Below the pieces are notes generated by a model. That model ran no database searches. It saw only the letters and a list, made by a program, of their open reading frames with translations, and had not been told where the DNA came from. The position numbers were made by a program, and so were the translations under genes. From Filosporella fistucella (Eukaryota; Ascomycota; Leotiomycetes; Helotiales): a DNA stretch of 64,000 nt. Below are positions 43,205 through 54,049 of this stretch, piece by piece. Positions within the stretch are counted from its first letter, which is position 1, and every line of letters starts with the position of its first letter. Location: contig JAQJZZ010000010.1 of the NCBI GenBank assembly GCA_030077755.1, forward strand, positions 4,836,001-4,900,000, written 5' to 3'.

Positions 43205-45265
43205 TTACCTCCTCCGCCCAACACCTCCACTAGCATCTGCCTTATCAGCCAAAGTGATGACCTCCCCAATACCAGCAGCCTCCTGCTCGTCTTCCAAAGC
43301 CTGGATCTCTTCTCTCGAGTCCCACCACTTCTCTTCACTCATCTCAAAAGCCCTAGTCTTGATCTCCTTCACAGACAAAGTTTCAGGCTGGATACCCTTC
43401 CATCTCAAACTCGTCATGAGTGCTTCTTGCCACTCATTGCCAGTTCTCTGGAAGAAATCTCTGCGAGACTCAAATGGTCGAGGATGTGGCAATCCATCAT
43501 CAACTGATGTACCAGGTAAGCTATCGTCAGGTGTATCATCGAAGGTTGAAGATATGGCCGAAGAAATGACACTCGCATCATCAAAGTCAGCAGCGAGCTT
43601 CTCTTTGCGTTTAGACTTGCGTGTACTTTCCGTATGGAGTGGTTTTTCATCAGCCATCACAACGTCTCCCTCCTCATCTTCCTCGTCGTCCTCGTCGCTA
43701 TCATCCTCGTCACCTTCACTATCCTCGTCATCACTTCCTAGCCAGTTCTCTGGTTCACGGCTGAATATCTCCTTCACTCCGTCTAATTTGCCTAGATCTA
43801 CGGAGTACATTTCATCGAACGTGAATTCAACGTCTCCTTTCTCAAAAGTGCCTCCATAGATGTAGAGAACATCGTCTTGGACAGCTAACTGGGCATTGAA
43901 TCTTGGATGTGGAAACTCCATCAGAATAGTTTTCGCTGGCAGAGATTTTTCCTCAGATTCTTCAGGCTTCTCCATCTCCATCTCATCAGCTTCTGCCGCT
44001 TTCCCCGTTCCCAGAGCAGCAAGGTTTCGAAGAAGCTCTTCCTCATTTGCCTGTGCTCGACCGCGACGGTTCACTCTGGCCTCTCCTTGTGGCTTGCGTT
44101 GACTTGTGCGAGGCTTTCGTAGCGAGAGAGGAAAGTAGCGATTCCGTTCAATATTCCATGCAAACAACGTGTTGAAGAATTCACTATCGATGCCCTCTTC
44201 ACTCTCTTCCACATCATGGACTCCACCAAACATCATTCCTCGCCCCTTGTGGTAAGTCATAGTCGCACCAGCTCGCGGCGGATTTGGAGCATTTGCGGGC
44301 TTCTTCCGTCGCTCCCATCTTACTGTCGGTAGTGCATGAATTGGAGCATCTGCTGCTGGCTGAGTGATACGGAGGAAAAAGCAGTCTTGGTGAACCATTG
44401 GCTTCAACACATTGCGTTGGGCTTGACCACCACCTTTCGTTTGTTTTCCAGTCACTGTTGACTTGACTCGGGAATAGCCACCATAAAGCACGGCACCAGA
44501 TTCGTGTGGTAGGAATGAAAATGATGATCGTGCATCTGGTTTCTGGGTTGCCAGAGGTAGAGTAGGTGTGAACCAAGTAAAGTTTTGCGTATCGTAAATC
44601 CAAAGGTCAGCTAAATATTTGGTCTGTTGAGATGTGTCTTGAAAACCACCGAAAAGAATAATGTAATTCTTATAATATGTCATTCGATGCCCACTCCTTG
44701 CTGGTGGAGCTTTCCCTTTAGTTTCCAATCTCGTCCACTCCCTGTTTGAGGGTTCAAAGCGCCAGAAATCGTTGTAATGATAAAAGGTTCCTTGCTTGGG
44801 CGAACTGAACTCGCCACCGAATAGATATATCCCTCCAGAATTGCCACCTCGGCACCAGGCATGTCCTGATCTTGGTAGTGGCGTATTTGGCGAAGTAATA
44901 AGGCGCCATTCATCCTTGTTGATCAAATACACGTAGAGATCGTTGAAGAAAGTGGCTAAAGCACCGTTGAAATATTCCCCACCAAATAGAAATAGCTCAT
45001 TGTCATTTGCTGGAGATGCCATGAAGGTAGATGATCCCCGAGCTCTCGGTGGATCGCAAGGAGCTTCTGTAACTTTGAGGAATTGCTCTTGCTTTTTGGC
45101 ATATTCAGCGAGGACAGCATCCAGATCGACGTCCTCAGCGTCGCTGTCGTTCGCTTTGGAGTTCTTGGCTTTTTCTTTCTTCTCCCCCTTCTTCTCTTGC
45201 TTCTTTTTCTTTTCTTCTATCTTAGCCTTCTTGCCTTCGCTCTTGCCTTTCTTGTCTTTTGCCAT
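43205..45265 (-). CDS. KEL3: Kelch-repeat protein, Kel3/KLHDC4 family
   Basis: A single uninterrupted 686-residue frame starting at the ATG at 45265. It begins with a Lys-rich stretch (MAKDKKGKSEGKKAK) and an acidic segment (DSDAEDVDLDAVL), then six or so kelch motifs from about residue 75 to 330 with typical FGGEYF, LFGGEFSS, ILFGGFQD and LYGGYS turns, and another IYGGTFEKG blade later. A long acidic region (DDEDSEGDEDD) precedes a conserved C-terminal domain (ESRRDFFQRTGNEWQEALM) of the DUF4110 type. Order and length match yeast Kel3 and human KLHDC4, cytoplasmic or nucleolar proteins whose molecular role is poorly defined. It is divergent from the peptidase gene at 46.07 kb. Confidence 0.9.
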   Translation of the reverse strand: MAKDKKGKSEGKKAKIEEKKKKQEKKGEKKEKAKNSKANDSDAEDVDLDAVLAEYAKKQEQFLKVTEAPCDPPRARGSSTFMASPANDNELFLFGGEYFNGALATFFNDLYVYLINKDEWRLITSPNTPLPRSGHAWCRGGNSGGIYLFGGEFSSPKQGTFYHYNDFWRFEPSNREWTRLETKGKAPPARSGHRMTYYKNYIILFGGFQDTSQQTKYLADLWIYDTQNFTWFTPTLPLATQKPDARSSFSFLPHESGAVLYGGYSRVKSTVTGKQTKGGGQAQRNVLKPMVHQDCFFLRITQPAADAPIHALPTVRWERRKKPANAPNPPRAGATMTYHKGRGMMFGGVHDVEESEEGIDSEFFNTLFAWNIERNRYFPLSLRKPRTSQRKPQGEARVNRRGRAQANEEELLRNLAALGTGKAAEADEMEMEKPEESEEKSLPAKTILMEFPHPRFNAQLAVQDDVLYIYGGTFEKGDVEFTFDEMYSVDLGKLDGVKEIFSREPENWLGSDDEDSEGDEDDSDEDDEEDEEGDVVMADEKPLHTESTRKSKRKEKLAADFDDASVISSAISSTFDDTPDDSLPGTSVDDGLPHPRPFESRRDFFQRTGNEWQEALMTSLRWKGIQPETLSVKEIKTRAFEMSEEKWWDSREEIQALEDEQEAAGIGEVITLADKADASGGVGRRR

Positions 45266-46067
45266 TTTGAACAGCTATTGGAGTGAATCACGTGGTAGAC
45301 TCGAAAATTCTGAGAGGCTACTCCCCAAAATCTTGATTCCAGTGAGATTTATTTTGCCCAGAGTATATTCCCACGTATAGCCAGATAATTGGGCTCTCGA
45401 AAGGGGAATAGCAATACTGATATCTCGGGACCTGCAACCTTATGCGTATTGCGCACGATGAATTTCAACCAATGCGTAACAATAACTTCTGGAACGGCTT
45501 CCGAAAATCGTAGTTGGCAGTGACCCGGGGCTTGATTCATACAAGATCTACTAACCTTGCACCTTTGAGTGAGTCCCTTTGCAGCTTTTTGCAGCTTCTT
45601 GGTTCAGGTTCGAAGGGTGCAATCTTTTTGATGGTAGACAGGAAGACTTTGATATTCGCAAAAGGTTTCTCGCTTGGTGTTGGACAAAAGCAGCACTGAT
45701 TTGGGGATAGTTTCCAATGAAGCATGCAGAAATGTTTGACAAATCTTCAACGATAATTTTGTTCCTCCTGGCCTCAAACTAAAGTGACGTACCGTTTGGG
45801 ATACAACAGAATCGGAGCGCACCCTGTCCGGAGCCATTCTTTATCACCGTAGCATTCGTAAGGTCGCTGGTGCCGCTCTTAAGTCACCTTCTCACCTCCA
45901 CACTCGCCAAGACAAGCCTTAAGCCCCCACCTCTGGACACTTCATTGAATATCAGTTCACTTCTCTCAATCCCTGCCAAGCAATTGGGTATCAAGTCAAA
46001 CGAGAAGCATCTACTGTCTCAGTGTTTTGGGCATCACGAGTACAATCTCCAGTTTGGCTTCTAAATT
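45266..46067. promoter_or_regulatory. Divergent promoter region of KEL3 and the prolyl peptidase gene
   Basis: About 800 bp between head-to-head genes. Short overlapping ORFs only. No specific motif that I can support. Confidence 0.4.
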
Positions 46068-48187
46068 ATGGCTAGCGCAAGACTGCTCAGTGCAAAGCCG
46101 CATCTCATACCAGGTAGGCATGACTACTACCGGGCGAAAGTTGTCTGAATTAAAGACCTATTCTTAAAACCCTTGTTGCCGAAACTTTCGTATACATCTA
46201 ATATATTTCAAGCTGTTTGACACTCTGGCGTTTGCTTCTTGGATCATTTTCTGCGACCTGACGCTTTCAATGTGTTATCTGGCTAACACTGTCATAGGAA
46301 AACTCAAAGTATCGGAACTATTTTTTGAGGTTCCTAAGGACTACTCAAATCCTGGACGAGGAACTATCCAGCTCTTTGCCCGTGCTGTCACGAAACATGA
46401 AAAACCCACAACTGTAGTTCCAGAGGAAGAAGCCCGGAAGAAATCCCAGAAACCATGGTTCGTTTACTTGCAAGGTGGACCTGGATGTCCATGTTCTGCT
46501 CCTCAAAATTCTCCAATCACCAATACTGTTCTTGATAAAGGCTATCAAATGCTGTATCTGGATCAGCGAGGAACTGGCCTCAGCAATCCAATTACAGCAG
46601 AAACTCTAGCGCTTCAAGGAGATGTCCATAGGCAAGCCGACTACCTGAAACTCTTCCGGGCAGACAATATCGTGAGAGACTGTGAGGCAATCAGAAGGAC
46701 TCTGACCGCCGAGTACCCGACAGAACTCAAGAAATGGTATGTCTAATCTTCTCTGCTGCCGGGTATCAATATTTCCCCGCCGCTCAGCGATCCTCAGTAC
46801 ACGAAGTTGTATACTCGTTCCATATTCCTCTCCACAACAGAGAAGATGAATTCACTACTCACTTATGACGATCTGCATGAAATTTACAGGCCACACATAA
46901 GGTAGCAAGCTGATATGAGGTAGGTCAATCTTTGGACAGTCATTTGGCGGCTTCTGTGCTTTGACGTAAGTGGAACTCATTGGTATTCTTCGAGTACATT
47001 CTCTTGTTGTAGTGACCCAGCGTGTATGGCAGGAAAATCTTTTATCTCTGTCTTGTCAACCCTACTTCAAGAATTCTGAACCCACCCCCTCAATTCATAC
47101 TAATAAATTGCCCAGATATCTTTCGAAATATCCTCAAGGCCTTCGTGAGGCTTTCACAACTGGTGGCCTACCTCCCATAGGTCAGTCTGCCGATATCGTC
47201 TACAAGTCCACGTACAAGAAAGTCATCGAAAGGAACAAGGCGTATTACACCAAATTTCCCGAAGACATTGATGCAGTCCATGGTAATCACCCCCGTCCAC
47301 ATATGATGATATGGAATTTGAGACTGACATGGTGTGTTGCACAGGCTTGGCGTTCCATATCAAAAGCAAATGTGGCCTGCAACTGCCTTCTGGGGGTATC
47401 TTGACCGTGAGAGGGTTTTTAACTCTAGGCCGTAACTTTGGCTTTCATGGCGGCTTAGATTCGGTAAGTCGCTACACATATGCTATGAGGAAAGGCTGAC
47501 TATGAAAGGTTCACGACTTGATCCTCAAAATGAAGACAGATCTGGAGCAATTCCAATTCATCACGCGTCCTACTCTCTCAGCGCTTGAAAATGCTCTGAG
47601 CTTTGATGACAATGTGCTTTATGCCGTGCTACATGAAGCCATCTACTGCGAAAATGAACCCAGTAATTGGGCAGCGGATCGGGTGGGGAAGAGCATGAGG
47701 GAATATCAGTGGCTTGGAGGATCTCCTCAATCACCTTCAGCTGTGAAGGAGTATCCTCTGTTTTTCTCCGGGGAAATGATATATCCTTTCATGTTTGACA
47801 TATTTCCGGAATTGGAGAAGCTTGCTCCTGTTGCCGAAAACATTGCGAAATACTCAGGATGGCCAGAGCTGTACGATCAGTGGCAGGTATGTGTTTGTGA
47901 CTCTCATAGTTAGAGTTAATTTCTAATCCTTTCTGAAGCTGGCCCGAAATGAGGTACCTCTGTACTCTGCGACATTCGTTGATGACATGTATGTGAGCTT
48001 CGAGCTCGCACAAGAGACTGCCAAGCTAGTGAAGAATTGCAAACAGTAAGAAGGGGTATCCAACGCAAAATATATACTAAAAGGACATAGGTACATCACA
48101 AGTTCTATGTATCATGATGCCATTCGCAGCAAGACAGACGAGATCATGAAGGCGCTCTTTGCTTTGAGAGACGATGAAATTGATTGA
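46068..48187 (+). CDS. pip: Prolyl aminopeptidase (proline iminopeptidase), alpha/beta hydrolase S33 family
   Basis: Eight exons: 46068-46113, 46298-46736, 46924-46965, 47116-47282, 47345-47463, 47509-47886, 47939-48045 and 48091-48187. They sum to 1395 nt (464 residues). The oxyanion/HGGP-like motif LQGGPG is at about 73-78, the nucleophile elbow GQSFGG places Ser168, and the C-terminal VDDMYV (Asp412/413) and MYH (His441) complete a likely triad. Members cleave N-terminal proline, and other residues in some fungi, from peptides; no signal peptide is seen, so it is probably cytosolic. Introns at 46737-46923 and 46966-47115 are unusually long for this window, yet the 42-nt exon between them carries the nucleophile and is in phase on both sides. 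The stop codon is 4 bp from that of the opposing monooxygenase. Confidence 0.88.
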
Positions 48188-48191
48188 GACA

Positions 48192-49598
48192 CTACAAGCT
48201 CGCCCTCACACCCATGATATCCTGCGCTCGCTTCAACTGTTGTGGGAGATCTTCGTCCCAAATCCAGTCATAACGCTGCTCTAACGTCCGCTTAATCAAA
48301 TCCAAGTCAGTTCCCAATTTCTCATCTTCAAATTCATAAATCGCAGCGGCGTCACGACTGGTCTTCACCACCTTCTGGCTTCTGGGTCTTCGGATAGCGT
48401 CATATGCTTGGAACGCTTTCTCGATCTGGTCAGCAGAATCAATGTTACCAAGCAAATTGGATAGCACAAAAGCATCTTCGATAGCTTGACCAGCTCCAGC
48501 GCCTTGGTGAGGCGTTGATGCGTGAGCAGCATCTCCCAATAATGCGAGGCGGCCCTTGTAATAGGTGGGTGCTGGAGGGTGGTCGAATAATGCCCATACG
48601 TCAGGTTTCTCCATTAACTACTAAGATTAGCGACAATAGCAATTCTTCCATGTTGTTGAAGACTTACAGAAAGAATTTGTTTCACACTATCTCCCCAACC
48701 ATCAAAGTCGTTGTACATGTCCTCCATCTTCATTGGTAAAACCCATCTCTCATCTTCCCACTTCCCATTCATCTTTGTCTGGAATGCGACTACATTCATA
48801 GTCTTCCCCTTTTCGATGGGAAATGTGAGAATATGCCCGTGACGACCCAGATACATCTGACTATTCCTCGCTAATTCCTCGCCCACTGCGCCAACTGCCT
48901 TCTCCATTGGGATCAGTCCCCTGTAGGCATACTTGCCGGTGAAAGTTGGACTATATGATTCATGATTCTCACCCAACAAGATCTGTCTCGTACGTGACTT
49001 CACACCATCGCATCCAATAACCGCATCTGCTTCTGCAGTTGAGCCATCTTGGAAAGTCAGCTGCATCTTTTCTCCCTTCTTCTCAACCTTATCCACCCTC
49101 TTTCCGAATTTCGCAACTCCATCTGGCACCATATTAACCAATACGTCTAGGAAATGTGCTCTATGCACAGAACTCTGGCCAATATCTCCAGCAACTACCT
49201 GTGCTATCCTCATACCCTCCTTCCCAGGAGCTTTCAGATCCTTCCACCCATCCTCTTTCTGTCCCAAATTGAAATCAAACCAGAATTTCTTCTTTTCAGG
49301 CCATGCATTACTTGTCGCTATTCTGTCATAGCCCTTCTTGATATCAGGGTCTATCAAAGACATAGCTCTGACGGCATTGGGCCCAAAAGAAACACCTGCA
49401 CCTATCTCCGCAAAAGCCGGTGCGCTTTCGTACAGTGTACATGAGATGTTCTGATGTAATAGGCCTATGGCGATGCAGAGGCCACCGATGCCACCACCTA
49501 GTCACGCTTCAGCATCTGATGAGATTGCTAATGGATATTAGATACTTACCGCAAACAGCGATATGGAAGGGCTTTTTGGGAGTCTGTGTAGGAGCCAT
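48192..49598 (-). CDS. FAD-dependent monooxygenase, salicylate hydroxylase-like
   Basis: Exons 49598-49550, 49497-48668 and 48617-48192 sum to 1305 nt (434 residues). The N-terminal Rossmann dinucleotide-binding motif GGGIGG is at residues 17-22 and is split by the first intron. A second FAD motif, GCDGVKSRTR, lies mid-protein, and the GDAAH motif at 321-325 with TPHQGAGAGQAIEDA following is diagnostic of aromatic hydroxylases of the PHBH/salicylate 1-monooxygenase class. It should use FAD and NAD(P)H to hydroxylate an aromatic substrate; the substrate cannot be read from sequence. No transmembrane anchor is evident. The gene ends tail to tail with the peptidase gene. It could be catabolic, or a tailoring enzyme, but no cluster partners surround it. 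Confidence 0.9.
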
Positions 49599-50435
49599 CT
49601 TGAGTAAAGTTTGAGAATTTTACTTTGACTTCTGCTTCAAGGGGAAGATGGGCTATGTATATCGGATGCTGGTGCTAGAGTATCGGGTAGGGTCTCGGAA
49701 GTGACCCCAAGGGGTCTTGTGGGGACTAGATCGGCTTTGCTTCAAGGCAAATTCAACGTCATTGGACCCCACAGGTATTTGCTTGACACAATGACTTAAT
49801 AAGAGCAAGATAAACTCCACGAACAAAATAAATATTTGCTGGTTTGTATGCGCGGAATGGTCTGAGGCTGTTGCAAGTCGGTCTTGTTTAGGTGGTAAGC
49901 TACAGGGGTAAAAGTTGGGGTAAAATCGCGGGGTAGATTTGAGTAGGTAGGTAGCTACTGGAATTCTTTTGCCAAAGAGTGGAAACCCAATCTTTAAACG
50001 AACTTAGCCTCCTTCAAATCCAAATACTATCTCTTGAAGGGATGATACTTAACGTCTTATTTGGATACATTTTTCCATGGACACCCCATATCACAATTTG
50101 TCACTTGAAAGCCGAGACAAAAGGCTATTCCAAAGACGGCGATGTCTTGTCCGCACATCAGCCTTAGCATGGATCATACTTGTAGATGGCATGCCGTTTG
50201 ATATAAGTTGAAATACTAGTCAAGAATTCATCTAGAATTGAAAAGCTCCCGACTTAAATTCCAATAAAGTTATATGGGCTGCAATTTAAATAATCACGTG
50301 GACACGCGATTTCGCTCCGCGTCAAGTTGTAGATGATGACGAGTTGTAATCTGGACACAGCCAAGCTACAACCGCTCACACGGCATTTCCATCAGTCGCA
50401 CATGTTACCAGACCGATGAACTACATGTCATCAAG
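49599..50435. promoter_or_regulatory. Divergent promoter region of the monooxygenase and the Wss1-like gene
   Basis: About 840 bp, AT-rich from 49800 to 50300. One 62-codon ORF (49979-50167) has no support. No specific motif identified. Confidence 0.4.
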
Positions 50436-51886
50436 ATGCCTTTAGGCTGGGAAAGAATCAACGTCAAGCAGACACATCCAAATAAGAATATCGTATTCAT
50501 CAAACCTCTTCCAGGCGCTGGCGAGAAAACATCGAAGGACTTTCTAGAGCGCATAGCGGCGCAATGCCTTCCGATCATGAACAGGCATCATCTTGCAGTG
50601 GTGTCACTAGAGGAGTATGAACCAAATCTAGAATTCTGGGGTATGCCATGTTTTTGACCACGTCGAGCAATTGAAGTTAATAACTTTCAGGCCGAAATTT
50701 CAACAATGGAGAAGTCATCCAGCTTGTCCTCAGGTCCCCTTCGACTGGCCATTGGCTTCCATTCAAATTCGTCCAGATGGTCATGATGCACGAATTAGCA
50801 CATAATAAGCAGATGAATCACTCGAAAGCCTTTTGGACTGTGCGGAACGAGTTCGCTGGCGAGATGAACGGCTTATGGGAGAAGGGATATACCGGAGATG
50901 GTCTTTGGGGTAGAGGAGTACTGCTTGAGAATGGCGCATTCGATAGAGATGAACTTGAGACCGGAGAAGTACTGCCGGAACACATGTGCGGCGGAACCTT
51001 CAGATCCAAGGGCAAGAAGAGAAAAGCTAAGGCTAAAATCACATACAAAGAGAGGCAGGAGCGGAGAATAAAGAAGAAGTTTGGCACAAATGGGGTCGCC
51101 CTAGGTGCAGACCAAGCCACGAAAGTTAAGCTCGAAAATGGCAAAAAACCGACAGGAAAGCCACGGGTAGCTGGATCCGCTCGAGGAAGAGAATTGCGAG
51201 CGGCTGCCGCTTTGGCTAGATTCGAAGTCAAGAAAGAGGAGCCGCAGATCAAGGATGAGGATTTAGTCACAGATAGCGAGGCCGAGAGTGACGCAGAAGA
51301 CGATGTTTATATCAAGGCAGAGCCAGACGACGCACTCGATATTGATGGAAAACGGCTCGTGGACAAAGATGGCAGAGGCATGGTTAAGGTTTGCGAAGAC
51401 GAGGAGAAGGATGATGAAGATGCCAAGAGAGAAATACTGGAACTCCAAAGTATCCCAGGTCATTCCCAACGGTACTTATCCTCGCAGAGCAAAGGAAAGC
51501 ATAAAGCTGGATCAACTGAATCGCTAGTCCCTCCCGCGAGTACCACACAACCAAAATGGCCACCATCAAAGGAGTCATCAATCCCATCAAATGGGGAGTC
51601 GAAACCTCTACCCAAGCGTAAACCCGCTCCTGCGAGCCAGAAACAGGAAACGAACAAAGATGCGCCTACAAAACCTTTGGTGGAAGAGGTGTCTTGCCCC
51701 GTTTGCTCTGTTATCAACGAGCCAACTTCATTGACTTGTATGGTCTGCTCGAATGTTCTCAAGCCAGAATTTGCCCCTGACTCATGGAACTGCAATAGCG
51801 CAACATGCAAAGATAACATTTATATCAATGCAGGCGACGTTGGGGTGTGCGGTGTCTGTGGAACCAGAAAGGAAGTGCTCCGATAA
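50436..51886 (+). CDS. WSS1: WLM-domain metalloprotease, Wss1-like
   Basis: Exons 50436-50640 and 50691-51886 sum to 1401 nt (466 residues). The N-terminal WLM domain carries the zinc protease motif HELAHNKQMNH (His102, Glu103, His106, third ligand His112), followed by AFW and a GLWGRGVLLENGAF segment typical of Wss1. In yeast Wss1 proteolyses DNA-protein crosslinks and binds SUMO and Cdc48. A basic region (TYKERQERRIKKKFG) and an acidic linker lead to a C-terminal zinc-ribbon pair: CPVC with CMVC ten residues later, and WNC..C..CGVCG. Matches to the SUMOylation consensus (VKLE, IKAE) lie in the linker. Exon 1 ends TGG G| and joins GC CGA in frame. Confidence 0.88.
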
Positions 51887-52598
51887 ATGGTTCCCAGTCA
51901 ACAAGAAGTAATAGAATGAGTTGACGATCTTCTCTAATGTAACTTGATAGGATTGGTTTACCTTGCTCATATATGATCGCTCTGTCGGAACCAATATCCG
52001 ATCACGATTTCCATCAATCTCAGAAGATGAAAGCCACGTCCTTGGGTCATGATCAGACTCTAGAACCATACCCACCTTTTTCTTCTCTGAGCGGTCTTTG
52101 CAATGGTTATAGGAAAGTCTAACTCAATTTCAACTGCGCCTGGTCGGCTCCATTCACCATATTCAGACGAGGAGCTTCGTTTCCGAGATGCGGTTGTCCA
52201 TTTCTGGAAATTTTGGGGCGGATTTTGCTCTGAAACGTTTCAACAACCCTTTCCACCCCCGTCATCCGAAGTTTTGAAACCACATCGGATGGCATCTTGG
52301 AGACGAAATGAAGGCCAAGTATGATCGTCTCTTGAAATACAGATTGTTCCATGTTGGCAAACGAGATTTGCTTCGCCTCTCGGTCGTCGTACCGAGTGGT
52401 ACATTATATGCTTATCATCCGTCTAATCCTCTGATCACTCTTGCTCTTTCCAATTTCAGCTTCGCGATCTGTGATCGTTTACATTCTTTCCATTCAGTAC
52501 TTTGAGTTATTTGTATATATTTATTTATTTGATAAGAAACAGACTCGACGTCTTCCTGCCCAACTTTTTCCCGCTCCCGCAACGATATAAACACCAGA
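51887..52598. promoter_or_regulatory. Spacer and promoter of the small secreted protein gene
   Basis: About 710 bp. ORFs below 80 codons on both strands have no support. A TATAAA-like sequence (about 52585-52590) lies close to the start codon, too near to be a normal TATA box. Nothing else supported. Confidence 0.4.
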
Positions 52599-53179
52599 AT
52601 GTATACCTCGCACATCACCACTCTCATCTTGATAGCAGCAACACTTGTTAGCGCATCGCCATTCCCTTCAGTGGCTGTTAGCCAGGTCCACTACGAAGTT
52701 CTCCGTCTTCGAGCTTCCACGACTGTCAACCCAGATGCTGTCACTGGGACTAAATGCATCGACACAGCAGCGTAAGTTTGGAGCCGAAAACAACTTTGTT
52801 CAACTGCTAATCTTCGTTTAGTAATATCGTCTTCCATGAGTAAGAATCCCCATTCCTCAACCACGTTACTGTGGCGTGTCATGAGATTGACAACTGATTT
52901 TCTTAAAGCCAAAACGTAGCAGAGCTTGGAATATGTGGTGGCATTGCTGGCGCAATAACGAAATGTGGCGGAGCACCAACTTCCACTACAGGGTCATCGG
53001 GAACAGCTCTTTTCAAATTGAATGCGGTAGATTCTGGTGCTACAATCAATGTGAGCAAAGGCAGATGGGAAGGATGTGTGCGAGCAGCTAGAGCTGTTTG
53101 CCCCACAGGGACATTCAGTTCAACTTGTATTGGTGGAGCTTCGACTGGAAATGTTGCCTTTTCGTTGTCGGCGCAGTAG
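52599..53179 (+). CDS. Small secreted cysteine-rich protein, candidate effector-like
   Basis: Exons 52599-52771, 52822-52839 (18 nt) and 52909-53179 sum to 462 nt (153 residues). The N-terminus is a clear signal peptide (MYTSHITTLILIAATLVSAS, cleavage near residue 20). A short pro-like segment follows, then a compact domain with six cysteines: TKC, LGIC, TKCGG, EGC, AVC and STC, an even number suited to three disulfides. Glycine/serine-rich, with no membrane anchor or GPI-like tail. It lacks the eight-cysteine pattern of hydrophobins and the CFEM pattern. It would be secreted to the wall or apoplast. I do not recognise a named family, and any role in host interaction is only inferred from size, secretion and cysteine content. 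Confidence 0.8.
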
Positions 53180-54049
53180 GCGGCTACACTTGTCACCTTT
53201 AGCTTGAGAATTTAAGATACCAATATGGCTGTACAGTACAAAGAGAATAAAATGTGTTGTCACTTAGTGGAAGGACTTGCCTTTTTGACACCCTTGCTTC
53301 GGAGCTCTTTCTTTTTACTTTTTGTATTGGGGACGCGGGGTCAGCTGGAGAAATCTCAAGTGAGGTTACAGTACCAGCCCCCTACGTATGCTAGAGACAA
53401 ATGGGAATCGTCCCTGAGGAATGCTCATCCTTTGGCATGAAGCTCATCCCCTGTTGTTCTGAAATGGCTCAACTTCGGCAGTGGCACACAAAGATTCCCT
53501 TAGTGTGGTTGGCTCCCACGGCCTCGGCCAACATCTTCGAACAAGTCAACGGAAAGCTCCAGACTGTTGGAAACTTACATTTGAGCACAAGCAGGATTGC
53601 CTCCAGCTGCCCTCCCGCTTCGGAGAAGAAATTATTGCCCGCATTGCCTATCAGCAATGACCAGCTTGGTGATTCGAGGAGAATCCCTTATCTTGATGTT
53701 TACATGCAACATGTAGCAATAGAGAACAGTCCTCACATCGTGCAATGCAGCCCATCTGCCTGGAAACCTCCTGGTGTAACCGCACGTGTGGGCGCGAGTC
53801 GTTCGTAGACTCGGTGGCTTGCCATAGCCAGGCCGCTCTCGCAAACCGCTTATTTACGGGATCCGCACTAGAATGTATTTTTCATTAAAGAGAAACTCTA
53901 ATCCTTCTTTCCTCTTCCTCAAAACATTTCTTAAAGCTTCACTTTAGCTGTCCTTGATTCTCGCTACGAGCTCGATTTATATTGCCAAGCTCTGCAGCAT
54001 CGCCTTGTTCGCGGGCCAGCACGCCTCTACCGAGCCTTAGCCCCTGGGC
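53180..54049. other. Spacer upstream of the potassium transporter
   Basis: About 870 bp. A 135-codon ORF at 53401-53808 lacks recognisable features. No gene supported; it probably contains the 3' end of the secreted-protein transcript and the HAK promoter. Confidence 0.4.

Noticed and set aside
43173..43859. 228-codon + strand ORF rich in Ser
   Set aside because: It is the antisense shadow of the acidic region of the KEL3-like gene.
53401..53808. 135-codon + strand ORF between the secreted protein and HAK1
   Set aside because: No signal peptide, domain or splice support. Kept as spacer.
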